Assembly: GCF_016863635.1 (NCBI RefSeq) | Contig: NZ_BOPG01000009.1 | Span: 310,001 to 374,000, forward strand | Direction: 5' to 3' | From: Virgisporangium aurantiacum | GTDB lineage: Bacteria; Actinomycetota; Actinomycetes; Mycobacteriales; Micromonosporaceae | Length of the DNA: 64,000 nt | Position numbers and translations under genes: made by a program | The notes under the pieces: model-generated | Told to the model about the DNA's origin: nothing | Seen by the model: the letters and a program-made list of their open reading frames with translations, nothing else | Databases searched by the model: none | Shown: piece after piece, positions 17,246 through 26,498 of the stretch | How the letters are laid out: each line of letters starts with the position of its first letter | How positions within the stretch are numbered: the stretch's first letter is position 1

Positions 17246-19579
17246 ATGCAGAGAAGAACCCTCGCGGCGGCCGCGGCCGCCGCGACCGTCGCGGCGAGTC
17301 TCGCCGCCGTCAGCCCCGCGGCTGCGGCATCGCCCGACGTGGTCATCAGCCAGGTCTACGGCGGGGGTGGCAATTCGGGCGCCACCTACACGAACGACTT
17401 CATCGAACTGCACAACCGCAGCGGAAGCCCCGTCGACGTCACCGGGTGGAGCGTGCAGTACGCCTCCGCGGCCGGTACGACGTGGCAGGTCACCGTCCTG
17501 TCCGGCACGATCGCGCCGAACAGCTTCTTCCTCGTGCAGGAGGGGGCCGGCGCCGGCGGCACCACCCCGCTGCCCACGCCGGACATTTCCGGCTCGATCG
17601 CGATGAGCGCCACCGCCGGCAAGGTCGCGCTGTCCACGGCGAGCGCCGCCCTCGGCTGCGGCGCCGACTGCGACGCCGCGCCGGGCGTACGCGACTTCGT
17701 CGGCTACGGCACGGCCAACGACTTCGAGGGCGCCGCCGCGGCGCCGGGCCTCTCCAACACCACCGCGGCGCTGCGCGGTGCCGGCAACGACACCGACCAG
17801 AACGGCACCGACTTCTCGTCGGCCGCGCCGAGCCCGCGCAACGCCGGCAGCGGCCCGCCGGAGGAGCCGACCGACCGCCTGATCCGCGAGGTGCAGGGCG
17901 CCGGGCACGTGTCACCCCTGACCGGTGACCTGGTGCGCGTCGCCGGCATCGTCACCGCGACCTACAGCCGCGGCTTCTACATCCAGGACCCGGCTCCCGA
18001 CAGCGACCCCGCCACCAGCGAGGGCGTCCTGGTCTTCACGTCGTCGGCGCCCGCGGTGGCGCGCGGCGACAGCGTCTCGGTGGTCGGCCGGGTCAGCGAG
18101 TTCCGGCCGGGCGGCGACGCCAACAACCTCACCGTCACCCAGCTCGGTTCCCCGACGGTCACCGTGGTCGCACGGGGGATCGAGGTTCCGGCCCCGGTTC
18201 TGGTCGGTCCGGGCGGTCGGCGGGCTCCGGCCGCGGTCCGCACGGACGCTCCGGGTGACGTCGAGGCCTCGGCAAACTTCAATGTGACGACGAATGCGCT
18301 CGATTTCTACGAGTCGCTGGAGGGCATGCAGGTCCGGGTGGTCGACTCCGTCGCCAGCGGGCCGACCACGTCGAACGGCGAGCTGACCGTGCTCCCGGGT
18401 GGCCAGGGCTCGCCGCGCACGGTGCGCGGTGGCATCCGGTACACGTACGCCGACCCGAACTCCGAGCGCGTCATCCTCGACGACAACATCACGCGGATGC
18501 CCGCCGCCGACACCGGCGACTTCCTCCCCGGCCCGGTCGACGCGGTGGTGGACTACTCGTTCGGCAACTTCAAGTTCAACGTGCTGGCGGCTCCGACCGT
18601 GGTCGACCGTGGCCCGGTGCGCGAGGTGACCCGCCAGCAGCGGCCCGGCGAACTGGCCGTCGCGACGTACAACGTCGAGAACCTCGACCCGGGCGATCCG
18701 GTCGAGAAGTTCGACCGGCTGGCCGCCGGCATCGTCACCAGCCTGGCCTCGCCCGACCTGCTGGCGCTCGAAGAGGTGCAGGACAACAACGGTGCCACCG
18801 ACAACGGCGTGGTCGCGGCCGACCAGACGTACGCGACGCTGATCGCGGCGATCACGCGGGCCGGCGGGCCGACCTACCAGTTCCGCCAGATCGACCCGGG
18901 CAACAAGACCGACGGCGGCGAGCCCGGCGGCAACATCCGGGTCGGTTTCCTGTTCCGCACCGACCGCGGGCTGTCCTTCGTGGACCGTCCGGGCGGCGGC
19001 ACCGACACCGCGGTCGGCGTCGAGCGGACCGGGTTCTTCCGGGCCGCGCTCACGGCGTCACCGGGTCGGATCGACCCGACGAACCCGGCCTTCGCGGCGA
19101 GCCGCAAGCCGCTCGCCGGCGAGTTCCGCTTCAACGGCAAGCCGCTGTTCGTCGTCGCGAACCACTTCAACTCGAAGGGCGGCGACCAGCCGTTGTTCGG
19201 CCGGTTCCAGCCGCCGACGCGGTCGTCGGAGGTGCAGCGGCACGCCCAGGCGACGATCGTGAAGAGCTTCATCGACGACATCCGCGGGATCAACCCGCTC
19301 GCGAACGTGATCGTGCTCGGTGACGTCAACGACTTCGAGTTCTCGGAGACCGTCGACATCCTCACGCATGACCTGTTCATGTGGGACCTGCCGAGGCTGC
19401 TGCCGCCGGCCGAGCGCTACACGTACGTGTTCGACGGCAACTCGCAGGTGCTCGACCACATCCTGATCTCGCTGCCGCTGCTGCTGCGCGGGTTCGACCA
19501 CGACGTGGTCCACACCAACGCCGAGTACGCCGACCAGGCGAGCGACCACGACCCCCAGGTCGTGCGCCTCCGCCTCTGA
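17246..19579 (+). CDS. secreted endonuclease/exonuclease/phosphatase with lamin-tail domain
   Basis: The 777-residue protein has an alanine-rich signal peptide (cut after AAAA near residue 28). A lamin-tail domain (VVISQVYGGGGNSGATYTND, then FIELHNRSG, ~30-200) is followed by an OB-like region (VAGIVTATYSRGFYIQDP, ~225-310). The C-terminal half is an EEP nuclease domain with VATYNVENLDPGD, LLALEEVQD, ANHFNSK, LGDVNDFE and a final ASDHDPQV. This is the ExeM/NucH-like layout of extracellular DNases. It is likely used for nutrient scavenging or extracellular DNA turnover. A shared hairpin terminator follows. Confidence 0.9.
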   Translation: MQRRTLAAAAAAATVAASLAAVSPAAAASPDVVISQVYGGGGNSGATYTNDFIELHNRSGSPVDVTGWSVQYASAAGTTWQVTVLSGTIAPNSFFLVQEGAGAGGTTPLPTPDISGSIAMSATAGKVALSTASAALGCGADCDAAPGVRDFVGYGTANDFEGAAAAPGLSNTTAALRGAGNDTDQNGTDFSSAAPSPRNAGSGPPEEPTDRLIREVQGAGHVSPLTGDLVRVAGIVTATYSRGFYIQDPAPDSDPATSEGVLVFTSSAPAVARGDSVSVVGRVSEFRPGGDANNLTVTQLGSPTVTVVARGIEVPAPVLVGPGGRRAPAAVRTDAPGDVEASANFNVTTNALDFYESLEGMQVRVVDSVASGPTTSNGELTVLPGGQGSPRTVRGGIRYTYADPNSERVILDDNITRMPAADTGDFLPGPVDAVVDYSFGNFKFNVLAAPTVVDRGPVREVTRQQRPGELAVATYNVENLDPGDPVEKFDRLAAGIVTSLASPDLLALEEVQDNNGATDNGVVAADQTYATLIAAITRAGGPTYQFRQIDPGNKTDGGEPGGNIRVGFLFRTDRGLSFVDRPGGGTDTAVGVERTGFFRAALTASPGRIDPTNPAFAASRKPLAGEFRFNGKPLFVVANHFNSKGGDQPLFGRFQPPTRSSEVQRHAQATIVKSFIDDIRGINPLANVIVLGDVNDFEFSETVDILTHDLFMWDLPRLLPPAERYTYVFDGNSQVLDHILISLPLLLRGFDHDVVHTNAEYADQASDHDPQVVRLRL

Positions 19580-19591
19580 TCCCCTGAGCGG

Positions 19592-19620
19592 CCCGCTGGC
19601 TCCGCCTCGGAGTCAGCGGG
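19592..19620. terminator. bidirectional terminator between nuclease and VWA genes
   Basis: A 29-base hairpin: CCCGCTG/CAGCGGG, a G-T pair, then CTCCG/CGGAG around a 3-base loop. Its right arm includes the stop codon of the minus-strand VWA gene, so both convergent transcripts end here. No U-tract follows. Confidence 0.7.
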
Positions 19621-21346
19621 TCGTGATGGCCTGGAGGAAGATGTCGCCGATCTTCGCCGGGTCCGGGGCGGCGAAGACGCCGCCGGACGTGAGGTTGGTG
19701 ATCGGCTTCAGGCCGTCCGGGGCCACGTCCGGGCCGAACGCGATGATCAGGACCCGGACGGGCTTCGCCGGGTCCTTGATCTTGCCCAGCTCGTTCAGCA
19801 ACTGGTCGCGGTTCAGGCCGTTCTTGTCGTCGTTCTCGCCGTCGGTCATCACGATCAGCGTGTTGACCATGCCGGGCTCCCAGCCGTCCTTGAGCCGCTT
19901 GTAGCCGGCCAGGATCGTGTCGTAGAGACCCGTGTCGCCGTTCTGGGTGGCCGTGATCGCGTTCAGCGTGTTGAGCACCGTCTGCCGGTTGGTGGTCAGC
20001 GGGCCGATCGGCACCAGTTCCTTGTAGTCGGCGGTGCCGGGCCCGTCGAGCTCGGTCGAGAAGATCCACAGGCCGGTGGCCCAGGTGTCGTCGAACAGCG
20101 AGAGACCCCGCTTGGCCGCCTCGAGCAGCACCTGCATCCGGGGCAGGTTGCCCGCGGTGGGCACCGTGCGGTTCATCGAGCCGGAGACGTCGAACACCGA
20201 GAGCGTGCGCGCCGGCGCGGTCATCGCGGTCCAGGTGCTCAGGATGCGGTCGACGACCTGGAGGTTGGGCGCGGCGGCCCCTTGCCCGCCGGCCGCGGGC
20301 GCTCCCGGCGCGGCCGGGAAGCCCTTGCCGGTGGAGCCGTCGGCGGCCCGCAGGCCGGCGGCGGCCAGGCGGTCGCGGTACTTGTCGCCGGTGAAGGCGG
20401 CCCGCAGCCGCTCGGCGGCGGTGGTGCGGTCGGCGTCGCCGCCGGGAACGACCGTGAACGGGTAGTCGAGGGCGGCGGGCGTCGGGTCGGGGTAGAGCGC
20501 GGCGAGCGGAACGGCCGGCGTCTTCGCGTTGTACGCGTTGACCGTCTGCTCCGACAGCGGCGCGGCGGAGACCGCCGACGCGAGCGTGGCCTGGTCGGCC
20601 GCGCGCGGGAACCGCTGCAACAGGTCGTCGCGGACGGCGGAGCGGCCGACGACCAGCCCGCGCATCGCCGCGGCGGTGGTCTGCTGCGCGTTCGCCCCAC
20701 CGTCGTTCGCGGCCACCGCGAGCGACACCAGGCCGGCGAGGCCGGCGGCGTCACGGGTGGGCTCGACGATGCCGGCGCGCAGGCCGGTGCCGGTGGTCAT
20801 CCTCTTGAGCAGGTCCTTCCACGTCAACTTGGCCTGCGGCCACTGGAAGACGTTGGTGGCCACGGGTTGCGGAACCGCCACCACGACCGGGCTCGACGCG
20901 ACGGAGGGTGCCTCGTTCGGTGCCAGGTTCGGCCCGAGCGTGCGCAGCCGCTGCAGCCACGTCGACGATTCGGGGATCCACACGTTCGGGACCTTGACCT
21001 GCTGCGCGCCGGTGACGCCGGGCAGGTTCAGCTCGGACTTGCTGGCGAGCGCGGCGGCGACGTCGGCCGAGTCGGCGCTCGTGACGTCGACCGCGATGCA
21101 CCGGTCGGCGACGCTCACGCCGCTGCGCACCCAGTCGGTCGCGGTCGCCTGGGCGACGGGGACCAGTTCGGGCGACACGGCGAGGCTCAGCCGCAGCGGG
21201 TTGTCGCACCCGGCTGATGCGGCGTCGTCGGCCGTGAACTGGCGGTAGCCGAAGAGGGCACCGGCGAGTAGTGCCACCACCGCGACGGCGACGCCTGCGG
21301 TCTGCAACCCGGTGCGCGATCTCGATGGCCGTCTATGGCGTCCCAT
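19613..21346 (-). CDS. membrane-anchored VWA protein with substrate-binding-like region
   Basis: The 577-residue protein has one N-terminal membrane segment (~14-32). An extracytoplasmic region (~48-340) resembles periplasmic solute-binding proteins (LRLSLAVSPELVPVAQATAT, VPNVWIPESSTWL). The C-terminal part is a von Willebrand A domain with the MIDAS motif DVSGSM (DxSxS), a threonine in TTNRQTV and DGEND. The family is common in actinomycetes and is thought to bind metal-dependent protein partners outside the cell. No MoxR ATPase lies nearby. Confidence 0.88.
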   Translation of the reverse strand: MGRHRRPSRSRTGLQTAGVAVAVVALLAGALFGYRQFTADDAASAGCDNPLRLSLAVSPELVPVAQATATDWVRSGVSVADRCIAVDVTSADSADVAAALASKSELNLPGVTGAQQVKVPNVWIPESSTWLQRLRTLGPNLAPNEAPSVASSPVVVAVPQPVATNVFQWPQAKLTWKDLLKRMTTGTGLRAGIVEPTRDAAGLAGLVSLAVAANDGGANAQQTTAAAMRGLVVGRSAVRDDLLQRFPRAADQATLASAVSAAPLSEQTVNAYNAKTPAVPLAALYPDPTPAALDYPFTVVPGGDADRTTAAERLRAAFTGDKYRDRLAAAGLRAADGSTGKGFPAAPGAPAAGGQGAAAPNLQVVDRILSTWTAMTAPARTLSVFDVSGSMNRTVPTAGNLPRMQVLLEAAKRGLSLFDDTWATGLWIFSTELDGPGTADYKELVPIGPLTTNRQTVLNTLNAITATQNGDTGLYDTILAGYKRLKDGWEPGMVNTLIVMTDGENDDKNGLNRDQLLNELGKIKDPAKPVRVLIIAFGPDVAPDGLKPITNLTSGGVFAAPDPAKIGDIFLQAITTR

Positions 21347-21619
21347 GCCGGCGATTCACCACTATCTGCGGTAGGCGATAAAACAACCCCCGGGATCAAA
21401 CCCGAGCGCGATTTAACGTATCGCTAACTAGGGGTACGTGCCTCAGCCGACCGTACGATCCGAAAAAGATAACGAAACGATCTCAATTCTCTTTAGTTGA
21501 TCGTCCTGACCTGGGGAAACGCCGGCTAATCGGAGGATCGGTCATGTTTCCGGCATTAGTCAGGGTCACCAATCAGCTACAGCTAGTTAATTTGATCATA
21601 AGCCTCAGAGAGCGCTCCC

Positions 21620-22387
21620 TCAGACGGCTTCCACACCGGGCAGCAACCACCGCGCCAGCAACCACCCACCGGCAACCAGCGCCACAACAGCCACGGTGAG
21701 AAACACGCCCACCCATGCCAACGGCGGAATTCGGGTGAGCCGGCCGATTTGATCAGCATCGGAATAGGGCATCCGGCCCCGGGCCCGCTGCCGCTGCAGT
21801 TCGAACACCGGGCGCACGCCGCCGATCAGCAGGAACCAGACGAGCGTGTAGGCGAAGACCCACTGCCACAGGTCCGACGCGTACCAGACCACCAGGAACA
21901 CGGCGGCCCACACCGTCACCACCGACAGCACGCCGAACAGGTTGCGGATCATCACCAGCATGAGCGGCAGCATCACCAGCGCGAAGGCCAGCATCAGCGT
22001 GATCCGGCCTGCGGTCAGCAGCACCGCGCCGATCAGCCCCACGATCGGCGCCGCCGGGTAGCCGGCGAGCAGCGTCATGATCATGCCCGGCCCGGTCGGC
22101 CGGCCCGCCGACACCGTGAGCCCGGACGTGTCGGAGTGCAGCCGGATGCCCTGCAACCGGCGTCCACTCAACAGCGCGATTACGGCGTGGCCGCCCTCGT
22201 GCGCGATCGTGATCACGTTCCGGCTCCACCGCCAGGTGGGCCGGTACACCACTACCGCGAGCGCGAGCAGCGCCGCGCCGAGGACGACGAGTTCCAGCCG
22301 CTCGGGTTCGGGCTGGACCGAGAACAGACGGTCGAGAAAGTCGGAGGGCACGCCGCGTAGGGTCGCACGTCCGCGCAAGGTCGACAT
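21620..22387 (-). CDS. M50B-like membrane metalloprotease
   Basis: This 255-residue membrane protein has the zinc motif HEGGH (63-67) next to a membrane segment and five or more further hydrophobic helices. The pattern ITIAHEGGHAVIALLSGRRL is that of the M50B-like peptidase family of actinomycetes. A second metal ligand like the NPxDG of site-2 proteases is not clear, so activity is uncertain. It is divergent from the STAS gene with 55 bp between starts. Confidence 0.8.
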   Translation of the reverse strand: MSTLRGRATLRGVPSDFLDRLFSVQPEPERLELVVLGAALLALAVVVYRPTWRWSRNVITIAHEGGHAVIALLSGRRLQGIRLHSDTSGLTVSAGRPTGPGMIMTLLAGYPAAPIVGLIGAVLLTAGRITLMLAFALVMLPLMLVMIRNLFGVLSVVTVWAAVFLVVWYASDLWQWVFAYTLVWFLLIGGVRPVFELQRQRARGRMPYSDADQIGRLTRIPPLAWVGVFLTVAVVALVAGGWLLARWLLPGVEAV

Positions 22388-22442
22388 GACTCAGGGTCGC
22401 GGTGGCCCTAATCTAGAGGATCAGTCATTACGGAGGGTCAGC

Positions 22443-22769
22443 ATGGATGTCCAGGTCGATGACCGACCCACATGCCAGGTCGTGCAGCCCAACGGCCAGC
22501 TCGACATGGAGACCGCCACCCGATTACAGGCCGCCCTCGACGGGTTGATCGAGGCCGGCCGCACCCGGATCGTCGTCGACCTCGGCCGCCTGACGTTCTG
22601 CGACTCGATCGGCCTGTCGACGCTGGTCGTGGCCGGGCGGACGTGTGAAGCCGCCGGTGGCTTCCTCCGCCTCGCCCGGCCGAACGCGTTCCTTCTCAAC
22701 CTGCTGACCGTGGTCGGCGTGCGCGACGCCCTGCACGTCTACGACTCGGTCGAGGCCGCCTGCAAATAG
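22443..22769 (+). CDS. STAS-domain anti-sigma factor antagonist
   Basis: The 108-residue protein is a single STAS domain. The segment DLGRLTFCDSIGLSTLV contains S55, the expected phosphorylated serine of SpoIIAA/RsbV-like antagonists. These bind anti-sigma kinases and release a sigma factor. ATG 22443 is chosen because GGAGGG lies seven bases upstream. No anti-sigma or sigma gene is adjacent. Its last 31 bp overlap the convergent CysQ gene. Confidence 0.9.
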   Translation: MDVQVDDRPTCQVVQPNGQLDMETATRLQAALDGLIEAGRTRIVVDLGRLTFCDSIGLSTLVVAGRTCEAAGGFLRLARPNAFLLNLLTVVGVRDALHVYDSVEAACK

Positions 22770-23539
22770 CCGAGGATTCGATCGGCCAGTTCGGGCCGGC
22801 ACACGAGCAGGTCGGGCAGCGCCGGAACCGCGCGGTTGTAGGTCAGCGGGCTTCCGTCGATCCGGGACGTGTGGAGGCCGGCCTTCCGCGCCACCGCGAC
22901 CGGTGCGGCCGAGTCCCACTCGTACTGCCCGCCGGCGTGCACATACGCGTCGACCGCACCGGACACCACGGCGATGATCTTCGCGCCGGCCGACCCCATC
23001 GGCACCTCGACCGCGCCGAGGTGTTCGCACAGCCCGGCGAAGAACGCCGGCGGACGCGTGCGGCTCGCCGCGATCCGGATCGGGTCGCCGGCCTCCGGCG
23101 CAACGGGTAGCGGCCCGGCGGTGCTGTAGACGCTGCCCGCGGCGGGCAGCGACACGGCACCGGCGACGAGCTCACCCTGCGACCACAGCGCGACGTGCAC
23201 CGCCCAGTCGGAGCGGCCGTCCTCGCCGAACTCCCGCGTCCCGTCGAGCGGGTCGATGATCCAGACCCGGTCGGCGGTGAGCCGGACCGGGTCGTCGCGA
23301 CCCTCCTCCGACAGCACCGCGTCGCCGGGACGCAGCCGCGCCAGCTCGGCCAACAGAAGCTCGTGCGACTGGCGGTCACCCGCCGCCTTCAACGCACCCG
23401 GATCGCCGAAGCCCAGCGCGTCCCGGAGCTTCATGAGCTCGACCCCGGCGCGGCCGGCCAACCAGGCGGCCAGTTCGCCGTCCTGAACAGACGAAACCGG
23501 CGTCGCGGAGGCCGCGACGCCGGTGATTGGCTCAGCCAA
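22739..23539 (-). CDS. cysQ: 3'(2'),5'-bisphosphate nucleotidase / inositol-phosphatase family
   Basis: The 266-residue enzyme has the magnesium-site motifs of the IMPase superfamily: LSEEGRDD (E78/E79), IDPLDGTREF (96-105) and YEWDSAAP. The spacing and the pattern DGTREF fit actinobacterial CysQ, which hydrolyses phosphoadenosine phosphate and links to sulfate assimilation; inositol or fructose phosphates are alternative substrates. It lies 12 bp downstream of the sugar transferase gene's stop, outside sulfur genes. Only 31 bp of overlap with the STAS gene. Confidence 0.85.
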   Translation of the reverse strand: MAEPITGVAASATPVSSVQDGELAAWLAGRAGVELMKLRDALGFGDPGALKAAGDRQSHELLLAELARLRPGDAVLSEEGRDDPVRLTADRVWIIDPLDGTREFGEDGRSDWAVHVALWSQGELVAGAVSLPAAGSVYSTAGPLPVAPEAGDPIRIAASRTRPPAFFAGLCEHLGAVEVPMGSAGAKIIAVVSGAVDAYVHAGGQYEWDSAAPVAVARKAGLHTSRIDGSPLTYNRAVPALPDLLVCRPELADRILGYLQAASTES

Positions 23540-23551
23540 GATTATTTCTCC

Positions 23552-25078
23552 TCAGTACGCACCCGATACCCGCGCTACGGCGGTGATCGTACGCGCGAGG
23601 ATGACCAGGTCCATGGTGAGCGACCAGTTCTCAACGTAACGAAGGTCGAGCCGGATGGACTCTTCCCACGACAGGTCGGATCGGCCGGACACCTGCCAGA
23701 GGCCGGTCATGCCGGGCTTGACGACGAGGCGGCGGCGCATGTCGGCCGGGTACTTGGCCACCTCCGCCGGCAGCGGCGGCCGCGGGCCGACCAGCGACAT
23801 GTGCCCGAGCAGCACGTTGAACAGCTGGGGCAGCTCGTCGAGCGAGAACCGGCGCAGCCACCGGCCGACCGGCGTGATGCGGGGGTCGTTGCGCATCTTG
23901 AACAGCGCGCCGTCGTGCTCGTTGAGGTTCATGATCTCGGCGAGCCGCGCCTCGGCGTCGGTGTGCATCGTGCGGAACTTGAAGATGTTGAACTGCTGCC
24001 CGTCGCGGCCGACCCGCACCTGACGGAAGAACGCCGGGCCACCACCGGGGCCGAACTTCACCAGCGCGGCGATCGTGAGCAGCAGCGGCGAGATCAGGAT
24101 CAGGCCGAGCAGCGCGCCGACGCGGTCGAACATGTCCTTGATGACCCGGCGCATGCCGCGCAGCTTCGGGTGCTCGACGTGCAGCAGGGGCAGGCCGTCG
24201 ACCGGGCGGATCGTGGTGCGGTCGCCGGCGACGTCGACCAGCGTGCTGGCCACGATGAGGTCGATCTTGTCGTTCTCCAGCTGCCAGGCCATCCGCCGCA
24301 GCGTCGGGCCGTCGAGTTCGGGGCAGGAGAGGACGAGGACGGTGTCGGCGCGGGCGTACCGGACGGCCGCGGCCACGTCGTCGAACGTGCCGTAGATCGG
24401 CGGTGCGCCGTCGCGGGCCTTCTCGCGGTGCATCGGCGAGTTCGCCGGCAGGCAGGCGCCGACCACGCCGAGGCCGTGGAAGCGCTCGCGGCGCAACTGG
24501 CGGGTGAGCTGGACGACCGCGGCGCCGTGACCGATCAGGATCACCCGGCGCAGCCGCTGGCCGCGACCCCAGGACATGTGCAGCCGCTGCCGCATCAGGT
24601 ACCGCGCGACGATCGTCAGGATCAGCACGACCGGCACCGCGATGATCACGTACCGCCGGGCGAACTGGGTGTTGATGATGTACGCGCCCATCGCCACCAC
24701 GGCGATGAGACCGATCGCGCCCCGGAACACGGCCCGGTACTCGTCGTTGCCGGCGAACAGGAACCGCGACTCGTACGCCCGGCCGAGCGCGATCGACAGC
24801 ACCCACACCATCGGGAAGACCAGGACCATGATCACCTGGTTGGAGAACTCCGTACCCGGACCGACCCGGAACTGCAGGGCCGCCAGCGCGCCGACCACAC
24901 CGACGAGCAGGTCGAGCACGACCAGCTTGCGGATGTAGTTCGTCTCCCAGACCCAGCGCGCCGGACCGGTGAGCGCCGTCGGCCGCGGAAGGGCCCGCGG
25001 GAGGACCACCGTGGTCTTCTCGCTTGGCACCTTGACGGATGCGGCGGTATCACTCGCCGCAATGTCGGTCGCCGCCAC
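23552..25078 (-). CDS. polyprenyl-phosphate sugar-1-phosphate transferase (WcaJ/CpsE type)
   Basis: From GTG 25078 (RBS GAGGGGG) the product is 508 residues. Four to five N-terminal membrane helices are followed by a CoA-binding-like domain (VILIGHGAAVVQLTRQLR). The C-terminal bacterial sugar-transferase domain shows KDMFDRVGALLGL, FKFRTMHTDAE, RRFSLDELPQLFNVL and MSLVGPRPPLP. It would load the first sugar phosphate onto undecaprenyl phosphate for exopolysaccharide. The longer ORF start at 25237 lacks a RBS. It is 24 kb from the main glycan locus and is a second initiating enzyme besides that at 50938. Confidence 0.9.
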   Translation of the reverse strand: MAATDIAASDTAASVKVPSEKTTVVLPRALPRPTALTGPARWVWETNYIRKLVVLDLLVGVVGALAALQFRVGPGTEFSNQVIMVLVFPMVWVLSIALGRAYESRFLFAGNDEYRAVFRGAIGLIAVVAMGAYIINTQFARRYVIIAVPVVLILTIVARYLMRQRLHMSWGRGQRLRRVILIGHGAAVVQLTRQLRRERFHGLGVVGACLPANSPMHREKARDGAPPIYGTFDDVAAAVRYARADTVLVLSCPELDGPTLRRMAWQLENDKIDLIVASTLVDVAGDRTTIRPVDGLPLLHVEHPKLRGMRRVIKDMFDRVGALLGLILISPLLLTIAALVKFGPGGGPAFFRQVRVGRDGQQFNIFKFRTMHTDAEARLAEIMNLNEHDGALFKMRNDPRITPVGRWLRRFSLDELPQLFNVLLGHMSLVGPRPPLPAEVAKYPADMRRRLVVKPGMTGLWQVSGRSDLSWEESIRLDLRYVENWSLTMDLVILARTITAVARVSGAY

Positions 25079-25709
25079 GCAAGCCCCCTCAACTGTGCTT
25101 CGACCCTCCACATGGGAGGGTCGGCGATATCGCGCGGGCCACCCGGAAGGAACGCCGATGAGCTTAAGGGAAACCAACCGTCTTGTAACGGGACTGCACC
25201 CGAAACTGTGCGGATAGCTGATATACAAAACGGGCATCCCGCAACAGTCGGTGTGTGAATACCCGTGTTCACCGGGGCTGACGGTTGTCGATTAACACCG
25301 ATTTCACTACGCACGATAAGCACATTGCGACGGAACGTAGATATTGCCGGTCCTGTCGGGCATACCGATCGCTGGATTTCTGCTTACACTCCGTAGTTTG
25401 CGCAGCTCACCAGCGTTACGAGACGAGCGCCACACTTCCACGCGTCACGGTCACCTTAAAACAATCTTTAGTCGCGCTTTAGCACGCGACTTCAACGTGA
25501 GCAACAGACGTAGTGCGATTCTCATGGCCAATTAGTTGACAGCAATTCTGACCGGGTGTGCTCCCGGGATTTCGCCACTACGGAGAGCAACCCCTCGGGC
25601 GCAGATAGTCGATCATCCCTGCCGGTATGGACCCGCCGGGATCTACCGATCTCGATACATCGATGTCTATCGTCATGCGATCAGGTCCTGAGCAGGGGAG
25701 GAAGCGACA
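25079..25709. other. intergenic region, 631 bp, A+T-richer than surroundings
   Basis: This gap between two divergent genes (sugar transferase leftward, trypsin rightward) holds no ORF with normal codon use. It is clearly richer in A+T. Visible elements are a 7-bp hairpin AGTCGCG/CGCGACT at 25470-25491, TTGACA near 25537 without a good -10, and the protease RBS at its right end. It probably carries promoters and long leaders for both genes; nothing more is recognised. Confidence 0.55.
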
Positions 25710-26498
25710 ATGGGCCTCAACTTCGTACGGCGTGCCGTGCTTCTGGGCGCCGCCCTCGGTGGGCTGGTGCTCGCACCGACCGCCGCCTATGCGGAACCAC
25801 CCACCCCCGACGGCGACGCCGGGGTCTTCGTGGTGGGCGGTACGCGCGCGGCCGCCGGTGAGTTCCCCTTCATGGTCTATCTGGGTGGGTGCGGTGGCTC
25901 ACTGATCGCCCCACGGGTCGTGCTCACCGCGGCGCACTGCGTCGGCAGAACCGGCGCGACCACCGCCTACACGGCGCGGGCCGGCTCGGTCGACCGCAAC
26001 AGCTTCCCGTACACGGCGCGCTCGACGTACGTGTACAGCGGCTACGACGTCAGCGACGACGGCGACTTCGCCCTGATCAAGCTGGCCGCCGATCTCCCGG
26101 TCGGTCAGATCGCCTACAACACCAACGCCGCCAACAACAGCGGCACCTTCACGATCATGGGCTGGGGTGCCACCCGTGAGGGCGGGGCGTCCAGCCGCTA
26201 CCTGCTCAAGGCCCAGGTGCCGTTCGTCAGCGACTCGGTCTGCGGCACCAACTACCGGCGCGCCGGCTACGCGTTCAGCGACAGCGAGATGCTGTGCGCC
26301 GGCCCGATCAGCGGCGGCACCGACACCTGCCAGGGCGACTCCGGCGGTCCGATGATCAAGTCGGTCAACGGCACCTGGACCCAGGTGGGCATCGTGAGCT
26401 GGGGCCGCGGCTGCGCCCGGGCCAACTACCCGGGCGTCTACACCGAGGTCTCCACGTTCGCGTCGGCGATCTCCGCCGCACTGGCCCGGTTGCCCTAG
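25710..26498 (+). CDS. secreted trypsin (S1A serine protease)
   Basis: The 262-residue product has a signal peptide (cut near AYA-EP, residue 28), a short propeptide and the mature start VVGGTRAA. The triad is H76 (TAAHC), D119 (GDFALIKL) and S211 (CQGDSGGP). D205 at the base of the S1 pocket predicts cleavage after Lys/Arg. Six cysteines can form the three usual disulfides. It resembles Streptomyces griseus trypsin. A GAGGAAG ribosome site precedes ATG 25710. The stop shares CTAG with the convergent SDR gene. Confidence 0.93.
   Translation: MGLNFVRRAVLLGAALGGLVLAPTAAYAEPPTPDGDAGVFVVGGTRAAAGEFPFMVYLGGCGGSLIAPRVVLTAAHCVGRTGATTAYTARAGSVDRNSFPYTARSTYVYSGYDVSDDGDFALIKLAADLPVGQIAYNTNAANNSGTFTIMGWGATREGGASSRYLLKAQVPFVSDSVCGTNYRRAGYAFSDSEMLCAGPISGGTDTCQGDSGGPMIKSVNGTWTQVGIVSWGRGCARANYPGVYTEVSTFASAISAALARLP

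Noticed and set aside
23195-25258. 687-codon plus-strand open frame opposite the sugar transferase
   Set aside because: Low-complexity Arg/Gln/Asp-rich product antisense to a gene with complete family motifs.
25535-25545. TTGACA as a -35 promoter element for the trypsin gene
   Set aside because: No acceptable -10 hexamer at 16-19 bp spacing, and it lies about 170 bp from the start codon.
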